DNA from: Thiobacillus sp.
GTDB lineage: Bacteria; Pseudomonadota; Gammaproteobacteria; Burkholderiales; Thiobacillaceae
Length of the DNA: 64,000 nt
Direction: 5' to 3'
Assembly (NCBI GenBank): GCA_019459055.1
Contig: JAIBEI010000018.1
Coordinates: 17,561 to 81,560 of the forward strand
The notes under the pieces are model-generated. The model had not been told where the DNA came from. It saw only the letters and a list, made by a program, of their open reading frames with translations, and did no database searches. This document shows, piece by piece, positions 8,753-20,611 of this stretch (positions are counted from its first letter, which is position 1; every line of letters starts with the position of its first letter). Both the position numbers and the translations under genes were made by a program.

Positions 8753-9076
8753 TTAATCTGAAAACACCATAAAAAGTCGATCACCCCGGCAAATTTCAGG
8801 ATAGCAAACCACAGCGCCATTGAAGACAAGAAGATAAGGGAGAACATCCGCCGATCCCTCATCGGGCGCCCAAGGCGCTGGCTCTTTGGCTGCCTTGGAA
8901 TCAAACGGTCCAGCTTTACGTTGAAGAAGCGCCGAATCCCGAACCAAGTCAACGATTATGTGCCGAGTCCCGAAGGGAAGGTCAATGACGATACTAAGGC
9001 CTTTGGCCTCCCCATATTTCTCGGTGCCAAAGCAAACCACCTCTTGTGCAGCGCCATCATGCTCGAATGCCACCAA
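8753..9076 (-). CDS. Hypothetical protein, possible gene remnant
   Basis: 107 codons open on the minus strand from a TTG (or the adjacent GTG at 9073), with an in-frame TGA just upstream. The protein has a plausible globular composition (EVVCFGTEKYGEAKG, IVIDLPFGTRHIIVDLVRD) but matches no family I recognise. There is no convincing ribosome site. The DNA here is AT-richer than its neighbours. It could be a real small gene or the tail of a decayed one. Confidence 0.4.
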   Translation of the reverse strand: MVAFEHDGAAQEVVCFGTEKYGEAKGLSIVIDLPFGTRHIIVDLVRDSALLQRKAGPFDSKAAKEPAPWAPDEGSADVLPYLLVFNGAVVCYPEICRGDRLFMVFSD

Positions 9077-9378
9077 AGCAAACGTTATCCATCAACGATC
9101 GTTGATCCATCGCCTCAGCGCCGGCCCGCAAAGTATTCGCCAACGTTGAAAGCATATCGGCAATTGTCCCGCCGTTTCCGGCGGCGGCAATGGCACGTTA
9201 ATGCTTTCGGTCACGGTCGTCACTTTTGGCGGTGCCACAAGTTGTCCATCCGATCAGGCATAAATACGGATAACGCCCAATATTTTGCTTGTCGTCGATC
9301 GGTGGCGAGACATCAAGTTATTTATATAACTTAGACTTATTTTCGGATAACCCGCGAAAAATTCCGAAAGACCTGAAA
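9077..9378. other. AT-richer intergenic stretch with no recognised gene
   Basis: About 300 bp between the hypothetical gene and guaA. It is richer in A and T than the flanks, especially at 9241-9380. I see no convincing coding frame, RNA gene or strong terminator. Confidence 0.5.
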
Positions 9379-10941
<1,563 letters not shown>

Positions 10942-10958
10942 AAAAAATGGATGGCGTA

Positions 10959-11669
10959 CTAGTCGGCTAAAAAGTAATTTACGGTGGAAACCACGCGCAC
11001 CTTCTTGATGTGAGCAGTGCTTTCGTCCCGGTCCTCGATGCTGAATTGTCCCTGGCTGGCACGCTTGATCTTGCCCAGCGTGCTGTCGGAATCCTTGGCG
11101 AACTTTTCCGCGGCCTGGCGGGCGTTGCGGGTCGCTTCCTCGATCATCGCAGGCTTCAGCGCATTGAGGCCGGTGAAAAGAAAACGCGGGCGATTCTCGT
11201 AATCGCCGGTGTTGAGCGCAATTCCCTGCTCGCCCAGAACCGCCAGTTCGGGCATGGCCCGGCGTACGGCATCAACCCGCCGCGTGTAGACGGTGATCAC
11301 GGATTTGCCGGTGTAGCGCAGGCGGTTCGCCAGATCGGCGTTGCCGTAATCCTGTGCCTGTCGGTCGGTGATCGAAGGCGCCGAAACGGAAATCTCCTCC
11401 GGCTTGAATCCCTGCGCTTTGAGGAAATCGATGATGACGGCGTTCTTGCTCTGCAAGGTCTGGTACAGGCGGGTCAGGTCGGTCCCCGCCTCGCTGAACG
11501 CGATGGGCCAGATTGCCGTGTCGGCGGGCACTTCGCGCTCGGCCAGGCCCTTGACCTCGACGCTGCGTTCGAACTGCTTGAACGTGACGATGCCGTCCGC
11601 CAGCAGCCAGGCTGCGACCACCATCCCCAAAGCCAATACCAAGGCTGCCGCCAAGCGGTTGTTCCCCAT
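10959..11669 (-). CDS. SIMPL-domain (DUF541) periplasmic protein
   Basis: 236 aa. One N-terminal membrane anchor ([20 protein letters not shown]) precedes a SIMPL domain (from about residue 35: [20 protein letters not shown]). The family is periplasmic and poorly understood; some members affect oxidative stress tolerance. It sits between guaB and guaA with 17-30 bp gaps, apparently inside their transcript, although no role in purine metabolism is known for the family. A G-rich AGGGGG lies just before the ATG. Confidence 0.88.
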   Translation of the reverse strand: MGNNRLAAALVLALGMVVAAWLLADGIVTFKQFERSVEVKGLAEREVPADTAIWPIAFSEAGTDLTRLYQTLQSKNAVIIDFLKAQGFKPEEISVSAPSITDRQAQDYGNADLANRLRYTGKSVITVYTRRVDAVRRAMPELAVLGEQGIALNTGDYENRPRFLFTGLNALKPAMIEEATRNARQAAEKFAKDSDSTLGKIKRASQGQFSIEDRDESTAHIKKVRVVSTVNYFLAD

Positions 11670-11698
11670 GCATCCCCCTGCGCGTCTGTGTTGACCGG

Positions 11699-13168
<1,470 letters not shown>

Positions 13169-13183
13169 TTAACGCAAAGCGGA

Positions 13184-13213
13184 ATTATACGCGTCCGCCC
13201 CTTCCCCGCACAA
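13184..13213 (-). promoter_or_regulatory. Probable guaB promoter
   Basis: Minus strand: TTGTGC (13208-13213), an 18-bp spacer, then a perfect TATAAT (13184-13189), about 25 bp upstream of the guaB ATG. Predicted by eye. Confidence 0.55.
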
Positions 13214-13373
13214 ACCGGCGATCGCCGCGCCCGCACGTGGTCGTAATTTACCAACCCAATCACACGGCTGGCGGTTGACTCCCATGCCCGATGCGGCTAA
13301 CTTTGCGTCAGCATTCAACCTGCTAGGGCGTGCGGTTCAACGCCTCCCCTATATAACTCGAGGAGATAAAACA

Positions 13374-13709
13374 ATGTCCAAAGTTTTGCTTGCCCTGACT
13401 TCCGCCGCCCTGCTGGGCCTGTATGGCTGCGCCGGTACGGAAACCAAGTCGGTCGACACGGCCCCTGTGGCCACGACCGGCATCAGCGCCGAAGCGCAGA
13501 CAGCGCTCAGCGCTGCCCAGGCGGCGGTCAAGGATGCCAAGGCCAAGAATGCGCTGTGGACGACCGCCGACGCTGCCCTGAAGGCCGCCGAGGCCGCTGC
13601 CGCCAAAGGCGATAGCGACACGGTGATCAAGCAGTCCAAACTGGCCAGCGACCATGCCAAGAAAGGCCTGGCCCAGCTCAATTACCCGCCGCTCAAAGTC
13701 GGCAATTAA
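13374..13709 (+). CDS. Small Ala-rich lipoprotein
   Basis: 111 aa. The signal peptide ends in a lipobox, LLGLYGC (Cys19), so it is probably lipidated and anchored in the envelope. The mature part is a helical Ala/Lys-rich domain (TALSAAQAAVKDAKAKN, AALKAAEAAAAKGD), reminiscent of SmpA/DUF4398-type helical lipoproteins. The GAGGAG at 13359-13364 sets the start; the frame is open further upstream without family support. A strong terminator follows. Function unknown. Confidence 0.82.
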   Translation: MSKVLLALTSAALLGLYGCAGTETKSVDTAPVATTGISAEAQTALSAAQAAVKDAKAKNALWTTADAALKAAEAAAAKGDSDTVIKQSKLASDHAKKGLAQLNYPPLKVGN

Positions 13710-13730
13710 GAGATAGTCCGCGTCAGAAAA

Positions 13731-13764
13731 AAGGCCTTCCGGTTGAAGCCGGAAGGCCTTTTTT
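13731..13764. terminator. Bidirectional rho-independent terminator
   Basis: A perfect 12-bp stem AAGGCCTTCCGG / CCGGAAGGCCTT with a 6-nt loop, flanked by A and T runs on either side. It lies between the convergent lipoprotein gene and ratB and should work in both directions. Confidence 0.92.
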
Positions 13765-13785
13765 ATGCGCAGCGCCAGCTGCGAC

Positions 13786-14142
13786 TCATACCGCCGGGGG
13801 TTCGTCCGCCTCGGCGACCTTCCCCGGCGCGGCCTCTCCACCGCCCTTCTTGGTGACTTTGCCTTCTTCCGCGCGCTTGCGGCGCACTTCCTTGGGATCG
13901 GCGATCAGCGGGCGATAGATTTCCACCCGGTCGCGGTCGCGCACTTTTTCATCCAGCTTGACCAGCTTGCTGAAAATCCCGACCTTGTTTTGGGCGAGAT
14001 CGATTTCGGGAAAGGCGTCCAGCACGCCGGATGCGCGAATGGCATCCTCCACCGTCGCGCCCTCGGCAAGGCGAGCGCGCAGCAGGGCCTGCCGTGCCGG
14101 CAAGGCATAGACGACTTCGACGTTGATCGTGGCTGCGTTCAT
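13786..14142 (-). CDS. ratB: RnfH/RatB-family ubiquitin-fold protein
   Basis: 118 aa. The beta-grasp domain occupies residues 1-85 ([15 protein letters not shown]; the conserved [26 protein letters not shown] region is split here only for reference to its position, about residues 53-78). A charged, low-complexity tail follows. It overlaps the ratA stop (ATGA), the usual arrangement. The RatB partner function is unproven; the family is often annotated RnfH from its neighbourhood in other genomes. Confidence 0.9.
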   Translation of the reverse strand: MNAATINVEVVYALPARQALLRARLAEGATVEDAIRASGVLDAFPEIDLAQNKVGIFSKLVKLDEKVRDRDRVEIYRPLIADPKEVRRKRAEEGKVTKKGGGEAAPGKVAEADEPPAV

Positions 14143-14573
14143 GCGGCGTACACCTCGTCTGCGCGGCGCACGAAGGCATCGACGAAGGTATTGGTGATAT
14201 GGCTGAAAACCGGCGCCAGTATGGTTTCCAGCATCCGGCTCGAAAACGCATATTCAAGACGGAATTCGATCTTGCAGGCCTCTTCCCCCAACGGAGAAAA
14301 CAACCAGTCGCCTTCCAGTTCGGAAAACGGGCCATCCTGCAGCCTGATCCGCATCTCGCGCGGATAGGTTTTTGCGTTTTCCGTGGTGAAGCTCTGGCGG
14401 ATGCCCATATAGGCGATATGGATCGTCGCCACCGTGCTCGCGTCATCGCGCCACTTCAATTCGGTGCCGCCGCACCATGGCAGGAAAGCGGGGTACTCCT
14501 CGACCCGGTCCACCAGTTCAAACATGCGTTCCGGGGTGTGCGCCACCAGCACACTTTTTTGCACACGCGCCAT
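14139..14573 (-). CDS. ratA: RatA/Coq10-type START-domain protein
   Basis: 144 aa. A SRPBCC/START fold with family landmarks [11 protein letters not shown] (about residues 24-34) and the C-terminal helix ([17 protein letters not shown]). Homologues are the E. coli RatA, reported to block 70S ribosome assembly, and eukaryotic Coq10, a ubiquinone-binding protein. The lipid-binding role is the broader family theme. It is coupled to ratB and divergent from smpB, the common bacterial order. Confidence 0.92.
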   Translation of the reverse strand: MARVQKSVLVAHTPERMFELVDRVEEYPAFLPWCGGTELKWRDDASTVATIHIAYMGIRQSFTTENAKTYPREMRIRLQDGPFSELEGDWLFSPLGEEACKIEFRLEYAFSSRMLETILAPVFSHITNTFVDAFVRRADEVYAA

Positions 14574-14623
14574 CTCTAACCTAAAGCCTTGTAAAATCGA
14601 GAATTGTACGCAAGCTGTCCGCC

Positions 14624-15073
14624 ATGAGCATCGTCGACAACAAAAAAGCCTTTCACGATTATTTCATCGAAGAGAGATTCGAGGCCGGCATCATGCTCGA
14701 AGGCTGGGAAGTAAAGGCCATTCGCGCGGGCCGGGTACAGCTGAAGGAAGCCTATGTGGTCGTCAAGAACGGCGCGGTCTATTTGATCGGCTGCCACATC
14801 AGCCCGCTGTCCACTGCATCCACCCACATCCATCCCGACCCCACGCGCTCGCGCAAGCTGCTGCTGCACGCGGCGGAAATCAACAAACTGATCGGCAAGA
14901 CCGAACGCGCCGGCTACACCCTGGTGCCGCTCGACCTGCACTACGTCAAAGGCCGCGTCAAGCTTGAGTTCGGCCTGGCCAAAGGCAAAAAACAGCACGA
15001 CAAGCGCGCGACCGAAAAAGACCGTGAGTGGGAGCGCGAAAAACAACGCATGGTGCGGAGTGCCCAGAAGTGA
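14624..15073 (+). CDS. smpB: SsrA-binding protein SmpB
   Basis: 149 aa. Binds tmRNA and delivers it to stalled ribosomes for trans-translation. The sequence has the conserved opening [18 protein letters not shown], the [10 protein letters not shown] motif and the Lys/Arg-rich tail ([21 protein letters not shown]) that enters the mRNA channel. Full length. It is divergent from ratA with a 50-bp gap that must hold both promoters. Confidence 0.98.
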   Translation: MSIVDNKKAFHDYFIEERFEAGIMLEGWEVKAIRAGRVQLKEAYVVVKNGAVYLIGCHISPLSTASTHIHPDPTRSRKLLLHAAEINKLIGKTERAGYTLVPLDLHYVKGRVKLEFGLAKGKKQHDKRATEKDREWEREKQRMVRSAQK

Positions 15074-15189
15074 ATGAATGCAACGCCGACAAACGGATGA
15101 AATAATCTGCCAGTCGGTCAAATTTGCGCTTGCGGGGTGTCGACATCCTGACTAGGATACGTCGGGATATCGACAAAAAGGACAAGACC

Positions 15190-15372
15190 ATGTCGGCCCT
15201 TCCTGTTTATCAAGTTGAGTTCATTCCGCTGGAACGTCGTTTGGGTGACCGTCGCGTCGCACCACGCGATGCTGCGCTGCCGGAAGGCATCACGGCAGAT
15301 CGCCGCACGGCCACCAGCCGGCGCACGGAAGACCGCAAACCCGAGCCCCCCGCGACCTTGAAAGCCGTTTAG
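15190..15372 (+). CDS. Small Arg-rich protein of unknown function
   Basis: 60 aa. AAGGA lies about 7 nt before the ATG at 15190. It contains repeated RR and DRR clusters (PLERRLGDRRVAPRD, DRRTATSRRTEDRK), suggesting a disordered, nucleic-acid-binding or basic peptide. No domain recognised. The intact ribosome site and following hairpin support expression. Confidence 0.55.
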   Translation: MSALPVYQVEFIPLERRLGDRRVAPRDAALPEGITADRRTATSRRTEDRKPEPPATLKAV

Positions 15373-15382
15373 GAATCAAACG

Positions 15383-15399
15383 CCGGCGCCTCGCGCCGG
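15383..15399 (+). terminator. Possible terminator hairpin
   Basis: CCGGCGC / GCGCCGG stem with a 3-nt loop just after the small Arg-rich gene, followed by a moderately T-rich tail. The tail is weak, so efficiency is uncertain. The rest of the gap to 15606 shows nothing I recognise. Confidence 0.45.
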
Positions 15400-15606
15400 G
15401 TTGTCCCGTTTGTCCTGGCTGAGCACGACTGTGCCGCCTTTTGCCAGGACCTCTTTGTTCGTTACCCCCTACCTCGCCAGAATGGCCACCGGCGTGATCC
15501 GAGCCAGGATGACCCACGCCTGGCGGACGCTGTTTTTCAACGCGGCCGTGTAACAATGGCGGAAACCTGAACGCATTCCCTGTTTTCCCCGAAAGTCGAG
15601 CCCAGC

Positions 15607-16644
15607 TTGCCCGCCACCGTAGATGAACTCGCGGCCTTCGATGAGATCATCGATGTCCGTTCCCCTGGCGAATTCGCCGAAGACCACATCCCCGGCGCGA
15701 TCAACCTGCCGGTGCTGAGCAACGCCGAACGCGTGCGCGTCGGCACGCTGTACAAACAGGTGTCCTCGTTCGAAGCGAAGAAAATCGGCGCGGCGCTGGT
15801 GGCGCGCAATATCGCGCTGCATCTGGACACCTGGTTCGCCGACAAACCGAAGTCATACCGGCCGCTGGTGGTTTGCTGGCGCGGCGGCAGCCGCAGCGGG
15901 TCGCTGACGCACATTCTGCAGAAAATCGGCTTTGCGGCGACGCAGCTCGATGGCGGCTACAAGGCCTATCGGCGCCACGTGGTGGCCGAACTCGCCCGCC
16001 TGCCGGCGCTGTTTGCCTACCGGGTGGTGAGCGGCCCCACCGGCAGCGGCAAGAGCCGCCTGCTGCTGGCGCTGGCCAGCGAGGGCGCCCAGGTGCTCGA
16101 CCTCGAAGTGCTGGCCGCGCATCGAGGCTCCTTGCTGGGGGCGCTGCCGGGACAAGCCCAGCCGTCGCAAAAAAGTTTCGAGAGCGCCATCTGGTCGGCG
16201 CTGAACGGATTCGACCCCGCCCTACCAGTGTTCGTCGAATCGGAAAGCAAGAAGATCGGTGCGCTGCGGGTGCCCGCTGCGCTGATCGCTTCCATGCACG
16301 CCAGCCCCTGCCTGCGCCTGGACGTTCCGCTGGCCGCACGGGTTCAGTTGCTGACTGAAGACTACGCACACTTTCTGCTCGACCCGGAGACGATCAACCG
16401 CCAGCTCGGTTTTCTCACCGCGCTGCGCGGCAGCGAAACCGTTGCGGCGTGGCAGGCGCTGGCCACCCGGCAGGCCTGGCCCGAGCTGGTGGCCGTGCTG
16501 CTGGAACAGCATTACGACCCGGCTTATCTGAACTCGCTGTCACGCAATTACGCCCCCTCGGCCAGCGACCTGAGCTTCCATGCGGAAGACCTGTCGGCCA
16601 GCGGGATGCTGCGACTGGCACACACGATTCTGGCGGCGATTTAG
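15607..16644 (+). CDS. mnmH: tRNA 2-selenouridine/geranyl-2-thiouridine synthase
   Basis: 345 aa. Replaces sulfur with selenium at the wobble uridine of some tRNAs, via a geranylated intermediate. An N-terminal rhodanese domain holds the active Cys in VVCWRGGSRSGS (about residue 96). A P-loop domain follows with GPTGSGKS (about residues 143-150). The most upstream start that keeps the family N-terminus (VDELAAFDEIIDVRSP) is TTG at 15607; no ATG is available nearby. Its presence implies selenophosphate supply (SelD) elsewhere. Confidence 0.93.
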   Translation: MPATVDELAAFDEIIDVRSPGEFAEDHIPGAINLPVLSNAERVRVGTLYKQVSSFEAKKIGAALVARNIALHLDTWFADKPKSYRPLVVCWRGGSRSGSLTHILQKIGFAATQLDGGYKAYRRHVVAELARLPALFAYRVVSGPTGSGKSRLLLALASEGAQVLDLEVLAAHRGSLLGALPGQAQPSQKSFESAIWSALNGFDPALPVFVESESKKIGALRVPAALIASMHASPCLRLDVPLAARVQLLTEDYAHFLLDPETINRQLGFLTALRGSETVAAWQALATRQAWPELVAVLLEQHYDPAYLNSLSRNYAPSASDLSFHAEDLSASGMLRLAHTILAAI

Positions 16645-16728
16645 CCAGGCACCCGGCCCCGCAAGCCCGGTTTTCCGGATGCCGAAAAAATGAACCGGGG
16701 ATGCCCGACGGCAATAGCCGCTTCCCGG

Positions 16729-17190
16729 TCACTGATAGGTCCGTCCATCGTGCCTGATCCAGCCCGCAGGGTGGCGACCCTGTGGATCGTGATGCGTCCA
16801 GTGAATCACGCCACCCTTCGAATTCCATTCGTACTCGCCGTAAAAGGCCACCGTGTCTCCCGTGCGTAGCCCGTCGATGCGCGGTGCCAGATCGATATTG
16901 TGCGATATCAGCAGCGTCCGCCCGGAATCCAGCCGAAGGATGAAGCGCTGATGCCGGCTGCCGTCGTTGTCGTCCGCCAGCATTTTCACCACCGTTCCCT
17001 TCCCTTCAACCAGCTCACTGCCAAGGCGGTTGGAGAAGGCGTTTTCGATGGCGGCATCATTCCCGTCACGCGCTGTCGAAGACACTGCGGGGAGGCCTGC
17101 TGCCTGACGGCTTTCCGGCGTGTCAGGGCCCGGGGCGAGCGCGAAATAAGCGGCAGCGGCGAGCGCCGCGATCAGCAGAAGCTTGTTCAT
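16729..17190 (-). CDS. DUF3465-family exported protein
   Basis: 153 aa. A signal peptide or anchor (NKLLLIAALAAAAYFALAPG) precedes a small beta domain with SRHQRFILRLDSGRTLLISHN and the C-terminal GGVIHWTHHDPQGRHPAGWI, the DUF3465 pattern. The family is short, exported and of unknown role; the fold is probably OB-like. It is convergent with mnmH. Confidence 0.85.
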   Translation of the reverse strand: MNKLLLIAALAAAAYFALAPGPDTPESRQAAGLPAVSSTARDGNDAAIENAFSNRLGSELVEGKGTVVKMLADDNDGSRHQRFILRLDSGRTLLISHNIDLAPRIDGLRTGDTVAFYGEYEWNSKGGVIHWTHHDPQGRHPAGWIRHDGRTYQ

Positions 17191-17584
17191 TGGATCTCTC
17201 GGAAATCGTTATAGTAGCCGTGAAGCCGGCCACAGGCAGGGGCGGCGAAGCTGCCCGCCGAAGACCGTCAGGTGATCGATGAAACGACGGGCATCGCTCC
17301 TTCAGATGCATACCCTCGGGCCAGGAAATTTCCCCCGTCTTGCGCTGGCGGTCGCTCCTGTCTCCGTTACAAGACAAGAAAATGTCCATTTCTACAATGA
17401 GTTGCTTGTGACGCCCTATTTTATGTCGCCGGGAGGCGACAAAATGAAGACGACCCACATTCAGAACTTCACTCAAGTCAATGAAAAACAAGAGAAATAC
17501 TGTTCTGGCATGGCATGTGCTGATGAGGTGCTGGCTTTGAAAATAAAAGCCGCCCATCCTCTATGCACAAAAGGAGTATCGCAA
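17191..17584. other. Divergent intergenic region, no gene recognised
   Basis: About 390 bp between the DUF3465 gene and the next rightward gene. A frame is open through it in line with the downstream gene, but its composition is not protein-like and it lacks a ribosome site, so I do not call it. Promoters for both flanking genes should be here. Confidence 0.5.
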
Positions 17585-17929
17585 ATGAAGCAACATGCCC
17601 TGCATTCCCGCAACACACTCTTGACCGTGCTCATGGCCGGTGTGGCCGGCGTTGGCTTTTCCACTGCAGTCACGGCGACCACCGCTGCGGAAGTCGCTGC
17701 CAACCCCATTGTCAGCGCAGAAGCCCAGGCCCGCACTTATGTGGCGATGCACATGAGCGCAACCGGCAGCGCCTTCCACAACGCCCCGGGGCAGCGCTGG
17801 GAGACCCGGGGCGCAGACCGCGTCGCCGAACGTATGGGTACGAGCGTCGACGGGCTGGAGCAATCGACTGCGCCTGGCACCGAGGCCGCCGGCGAGGCCA
17901 TTGCAACTGCCAAGCGGGGGATGCACTGA
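17585..17929 (+). CDS. Exported protein of unknown function
   Basis: 114 aa. AAGGAG lies 8 nt before the ATG at 17585, which is followed by a clear signal peptide (LLTVLMAGVAGVGFSTAVTA). The mature protein is short and polar (ARTYVAMHMSATGSAFHNAPGQ) with no domain I recognise. A 160-bp inverted-end element is inserted 11 bp after its stop. Confidence 0.65.
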   Translation: MKQHALHSRNTLLTVLMAGVAGVGFSTAVTATTAAEVAANPIVSAEAQARTYVAMHMSATGSAFHNAPGQRWETRGADRVAERMGTSVDGLEQSTAPGTEAAGEAIATAKRGMH

Positions 17930-17940
17930 GGCCACCCCTG

Positions 17941-18100
17941 GTGTTGCGAACCGGAAATAGCGGAACAAATGAAACAGATGGATCTTTTCGCCAGGCTAGG
18001 CGCAGACCCGCAGCCGCATGGGGTATACGGCAAGGGGCTGCAACGACGCATGGCGGGAAAAGACACTGTTTCATGTTTCGTTATTTTTGGTTCGTGACAC
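17941..18100. mobile_element. MITE-like element, copy 1
   Basis: 160 bp, about 90% identical by eye to 49217-49374. The ends are imperfect inverted repeats of about 35 bp: GTGTTGCGAACCGGAAATAG at the left, and at the right the complement of GTGTCACGAACCAGAAATAA. No transposase is encoded. I see no clear target-site duplication. The internal part carries a short frame (MKQMDLFARLGADPQPHG) shared with the other copy. Confidence 0.78.
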
Positions 18101-18217
18101 TGGCACCCTGTCGCCGCAAGGCGTCGAGCCTGGACGCATGCTGGTTCGGAATCGGCCTGATTGGTTGGGGGATAGACCCCTTCACATTGGCTGTTCGCTA
18201 TGCGGAGGAACATCCGC

Positions 18218-19201
18218 ATGCATCGAATAGAAAGCGTTGGTTCGCCCATGAATGATGAAAGCGTCATGACGCTTTCATGGAAAGACTGCATCCACCAGCA
18301 GCGCGGCGAGCTGGCGCAGATGCTGCGCGAACCGCTGGGGCAACTGGCCGAGCGTTGCGCACCGGCATGGGGCAATTGCGAAGCGCTGGATGCGGTTCTC
18401 TCGGAGCACTTCTCCAGCATTCCATATTGTTCGTTCCTGTACTGCCTGGAAAGCAACGGAATACAAATTTGCAACAATATCGGCCCGCAAGGGATCGTGC
18501 CTGAACACCTCGGACGCGACCGCTCGCAGCGGCCGTATATGCAGGAAGCGGTCCCGGCATGGGGGTTTCTGCTGTCGGATGCTTACATCAGCCTACGTGA
18601 ACACCGGCCCTCGCTCACGGCACTCCAGGTCGTGAGCCGGGATTCCCAGACCTTGGGCTACCTCAGCGCCGACTTTGATTTGCGCAATCTGCCGGTGACG
18701 TCTGAACTCTACGAAGAGCCGGGCGATTGGCGCCAGGTGAAGGGCGATCCGGCGATCCGCGGCACGGTGTTTCAGCAAAGCCGGGAGGAAAGCCGGATGG
18801 ATCGCAATCTGGAACAGGCTTTATCCATCCTCGAGGAACTGATGACCGAGCGCGGCGTATTTCAATGCCAGATCCATTTTTCCAGCAGCCTGGCCACCAT
18901 CTGGACGCTGGACGATCCCTTGCGTTATCGCATCCTGGATCACGAGACCCTGAGCGATCCGGACATCTGCCTGATCTATCCGCCGCGCACCTATCCGCCC
19001 GATGCCGCAATCGCGCCGGGAGAAATCGGCCGCATCCTGAAGACCCTGCAGGCCCTGCGCCTCACCGACCAGACGTTCTACCTGCGCATGGCTTCGATCA
19101 ACCTTTTCAACGGCATGGTGAGCGTGACCTTTTCCTGCGATGGCTCGCACTATATTCCGCACAGCGAGTTCCTGGCGAAGGACACGTCATTCTGGTTCTG
19201 A
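18218..19201 (+). CDS. PDC/Cache-sensor-like protein of unknown function
   Basis: 327 aa, no signal peptide or clear membrane segment. The first half resembles a PDC/Cache sensor (GRDRSQRPYMQEAVPAWGFL about residues 99-118, and VSRDSQTLGYLSADFD). The second half (from KGDPAIRGTV) is shared with the shorter protein at 31440-32105, including a C-terminal NLFNGMVSVTFSCDGSHYI stretch. GGAGG lies 8 nt before the ATG at 18218. No output domain (methyl-accepting, kinase, cyclase) is attached. Role unknown; a cytosolic ligand sensor is a guess. Confidence 0.72.
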   Translation: MHRIESVGSPMNDESVMTLSWKDCIHQQRGELAQMLREPLGQLAERCAPAWGNCEALDAVLSEHFSSIPYCSFLYCLESNGIQICNNIGPQGIVPEHLGRDRSQRPYMQEAVPAWGFLLSDAYISLREHRPSLTALQVVSRDSQTLGYLSADFDLRNLPVTSELYEEPGDWRQVKGDPAIRGTVFQQSREESRMDRNLEQALSILEELMTERGVFQCQIHFSSSLATIWTLDDPLRYRILDHETLSDPDICLIYPPRTYPPDAAIAPGEIGRILKTLQALRLTDQTFYLRMASINLFNGMVSVTFSCDGSHYIPHSEFLAKDTSFWF

Positions 19202-19293
19202 TCCAGCCACACAGCCCCTATCAAAACGCGCAGCGTTTGCTAAAGTAAAACGCGTCCAGCCATTTTGCGGTTGCCCGTCCAGGAGGTGAAACG

Positions 19294-19521
19294 GTGGATA
19301 TTGTTGACCTGATGGTCCATGTGGACGAGGCAATCCCCGTCGAGAAAATGCACGAATTGGAAGACATGGTGCGCACCGATTCCTGCGTCATCAGCGCCTG
19401 CACCTCGCACGAAAACGCCCATATGCTGTTGGTGACCTACAACCCCGCGTGTACAACTTCAAGCAACGTCTTGCACATGGTTCAAGCGCAGGGCGTTCGT
19501 GCGGAGCTGGTCGGACTCTAG
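19294..19521 (+). CDS. Small HMA-like ferredoxin-fold protein
   Basis: 75 aa starting at GTG 19294 behind a near-perfect AGGAGG. The pattern of strands and helices (IVDLMVHVDEAIP, MHELEDMVRTDS, ACTSHENAHMLLVTYNP, VLHMVQAQGVRAELVGL) fits the beta-alpha-beta-beta-alpha-beta fold of heavy-metal-associated domains. The CxxC metal site is not at the usual loop; three Cys occur elsewhere. It may be a degenerate metal-binding or protein-interaction domain. Confidence 0.7.
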   Translation: MDIVDLMVHVDEAIPVEKMHELEDMVRTDSCVISACTSHENAHMLLVTYNPACTTSSNVLHMVQAQGVRAELVGL

Positions 19522-19607
19522 TTCACCTGCAATCAAAAAAATCCGACAGGTCTTGATCGTCGGGAAGGCCAGCATCGCATTCAGGATGCCTAACCAGGAG
19601 AATGGGA

Positions 19608-19934
19608 ATGCACAGAATGCTATATGTCGCGCTGTTTGCAGCGCTTCTGCCCACCGCGTGCTACGTGGTACCCGTAAACCGCGGTGCTGACTATGTAGTC
19701 GCACCCGCGCTGCCAGTGGTGGTGGAATTGGGCGTGGAGCCCTTCTACTTTCACAGCGGTTATTACTATTACTACAATAACGATCGTCGCTGGAACTACT
19801 CACGCGCAAGGACAGGGCCCTGGAAAGAACTACCCAGGGATCGCTATCCCAGAGAGATCAGGTTCAAGGACCGTGATGGACGGGACAGGGATTACCGGGA
19901 CTGGGACCGCGATCGCAAGCGTGACCGCCGCTGA
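19608..19934 (+). CDS. Putative lipoprotein, Tyr- and Arg/Asp-rich
   Basis: 108 aa. The signal peptide MLYVALFAALLPTAC ends in a possible lipobox Cys. A Tyr-rich stretch (HSGYYYYYNNDRRWNYSR) and a charged tail of RD repeats (DRDGRDRDYRDWDRDRKRDRR) follow. AGGAG is 7-8 nt before the ATG at 19608; the ATG at 19602 would be too close to it. Similar short YYYYYN lipoproteins occur widely in proteobacteria without a known role. Confidence 0.75.
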   Translation: MHRMLYVALFAALLPTACYVVPVNRGADYVVAPALPVVVELGVEPFYFHSGYYYYYNNDRRWNYSRARTGPWKELPRDRYPREIRFKDRDGRDRDYRDWDRDRKRDRR

Positions 19935-19983
19935 TAGCCTGCAGCTTTTCGCCTGACGGCTGAGCCACACATCACGCAACCTA

Positions 19984-20400
19984 TCAAACTTTCAGTCCGC
20001 TCTCTTTCCCCACCCGGTACGCTGCCAGCAGGGCCGCCCTCAGGTCCGGATCTGCGTCCAGGTCGCGCGCGCCCAGCATCCGCTGCGCGATGGCCCGGAC
20101 AACTTGCCAATCCTGTTCCTCGCGCCGCTCCTGCTCGAATCGAATCCAGTCGAACCGGCCATCGCGGCAGCTTCGCACCGCGACACCCGTGGCATCCGAG
20201 AACGCGATCTCGTGCGTCTCCAGCACTTCATACAGATACGAGTAGGGATCGATCCCCGCCGCCCGGGCCAGAAGCCGGTGGAAATCGGGCGCCTCGCCAG
20301 ATGCGTCGAGACATCCATCCAGGTCGATGACGGAATCGAGTTCGTGCGTCTCGCCCTTGAACGAGAGGGACAGTCGGGCGCGGACGGTGTTGTTGCTCAT
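19984..20400 (-). CDS. Conserved-looking hypothetical protein
   Basis: 138 aa starting MSNNTVRARLSLSFKGETHE. The N-terminal 35 residues look like a beta-hairpin, the remainder like alternating helices (DFHRLLARAAGID, WQVVRAIAQRML). The frame stays open upstream, but that sequence is not protein-like. No family recognised. It is divergent from tex with a 210-bp gap. Confidence 0.65.
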   Translation of the reverse strand: MSNNTVRARLSLSFKGETHELDSVIDLDGCLDASGEAPDFHRLLARAAGIDPYSYLYEVLETHEIAFSDATGVAVRSCRDGRFDWIRFEQERREEQDWQVVRAIAQRMLGARDLDADPDLRAALLAAYRVGKESGLKV

Positions 20401-20611
20401 ATCGATCGATACAAAGAAGGGTTTACTTCGGTTTGCGTGGGGGCCGGGGCAGGCTTCAGCCCAGGTGGATGGATCAATGATCCCATTTTTTGCCGAGTAA
20501 ATGGTTGGAAGAGCTGGTGCGCTGCTTTGAAGATATTCGGCATAATGCTCAACCCGTACCCTTTCCCATCGGCCTCGCGACATGGAGGCCGAACCATTAG
20601 CAGACCGAACC

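Noticed and set aside
17279..17584. N-terminal extension of the exported protein at 17585
   Set aside because: A signal peptide and AAGGAG mark the start at 17585; the upstream codons look non-coding.
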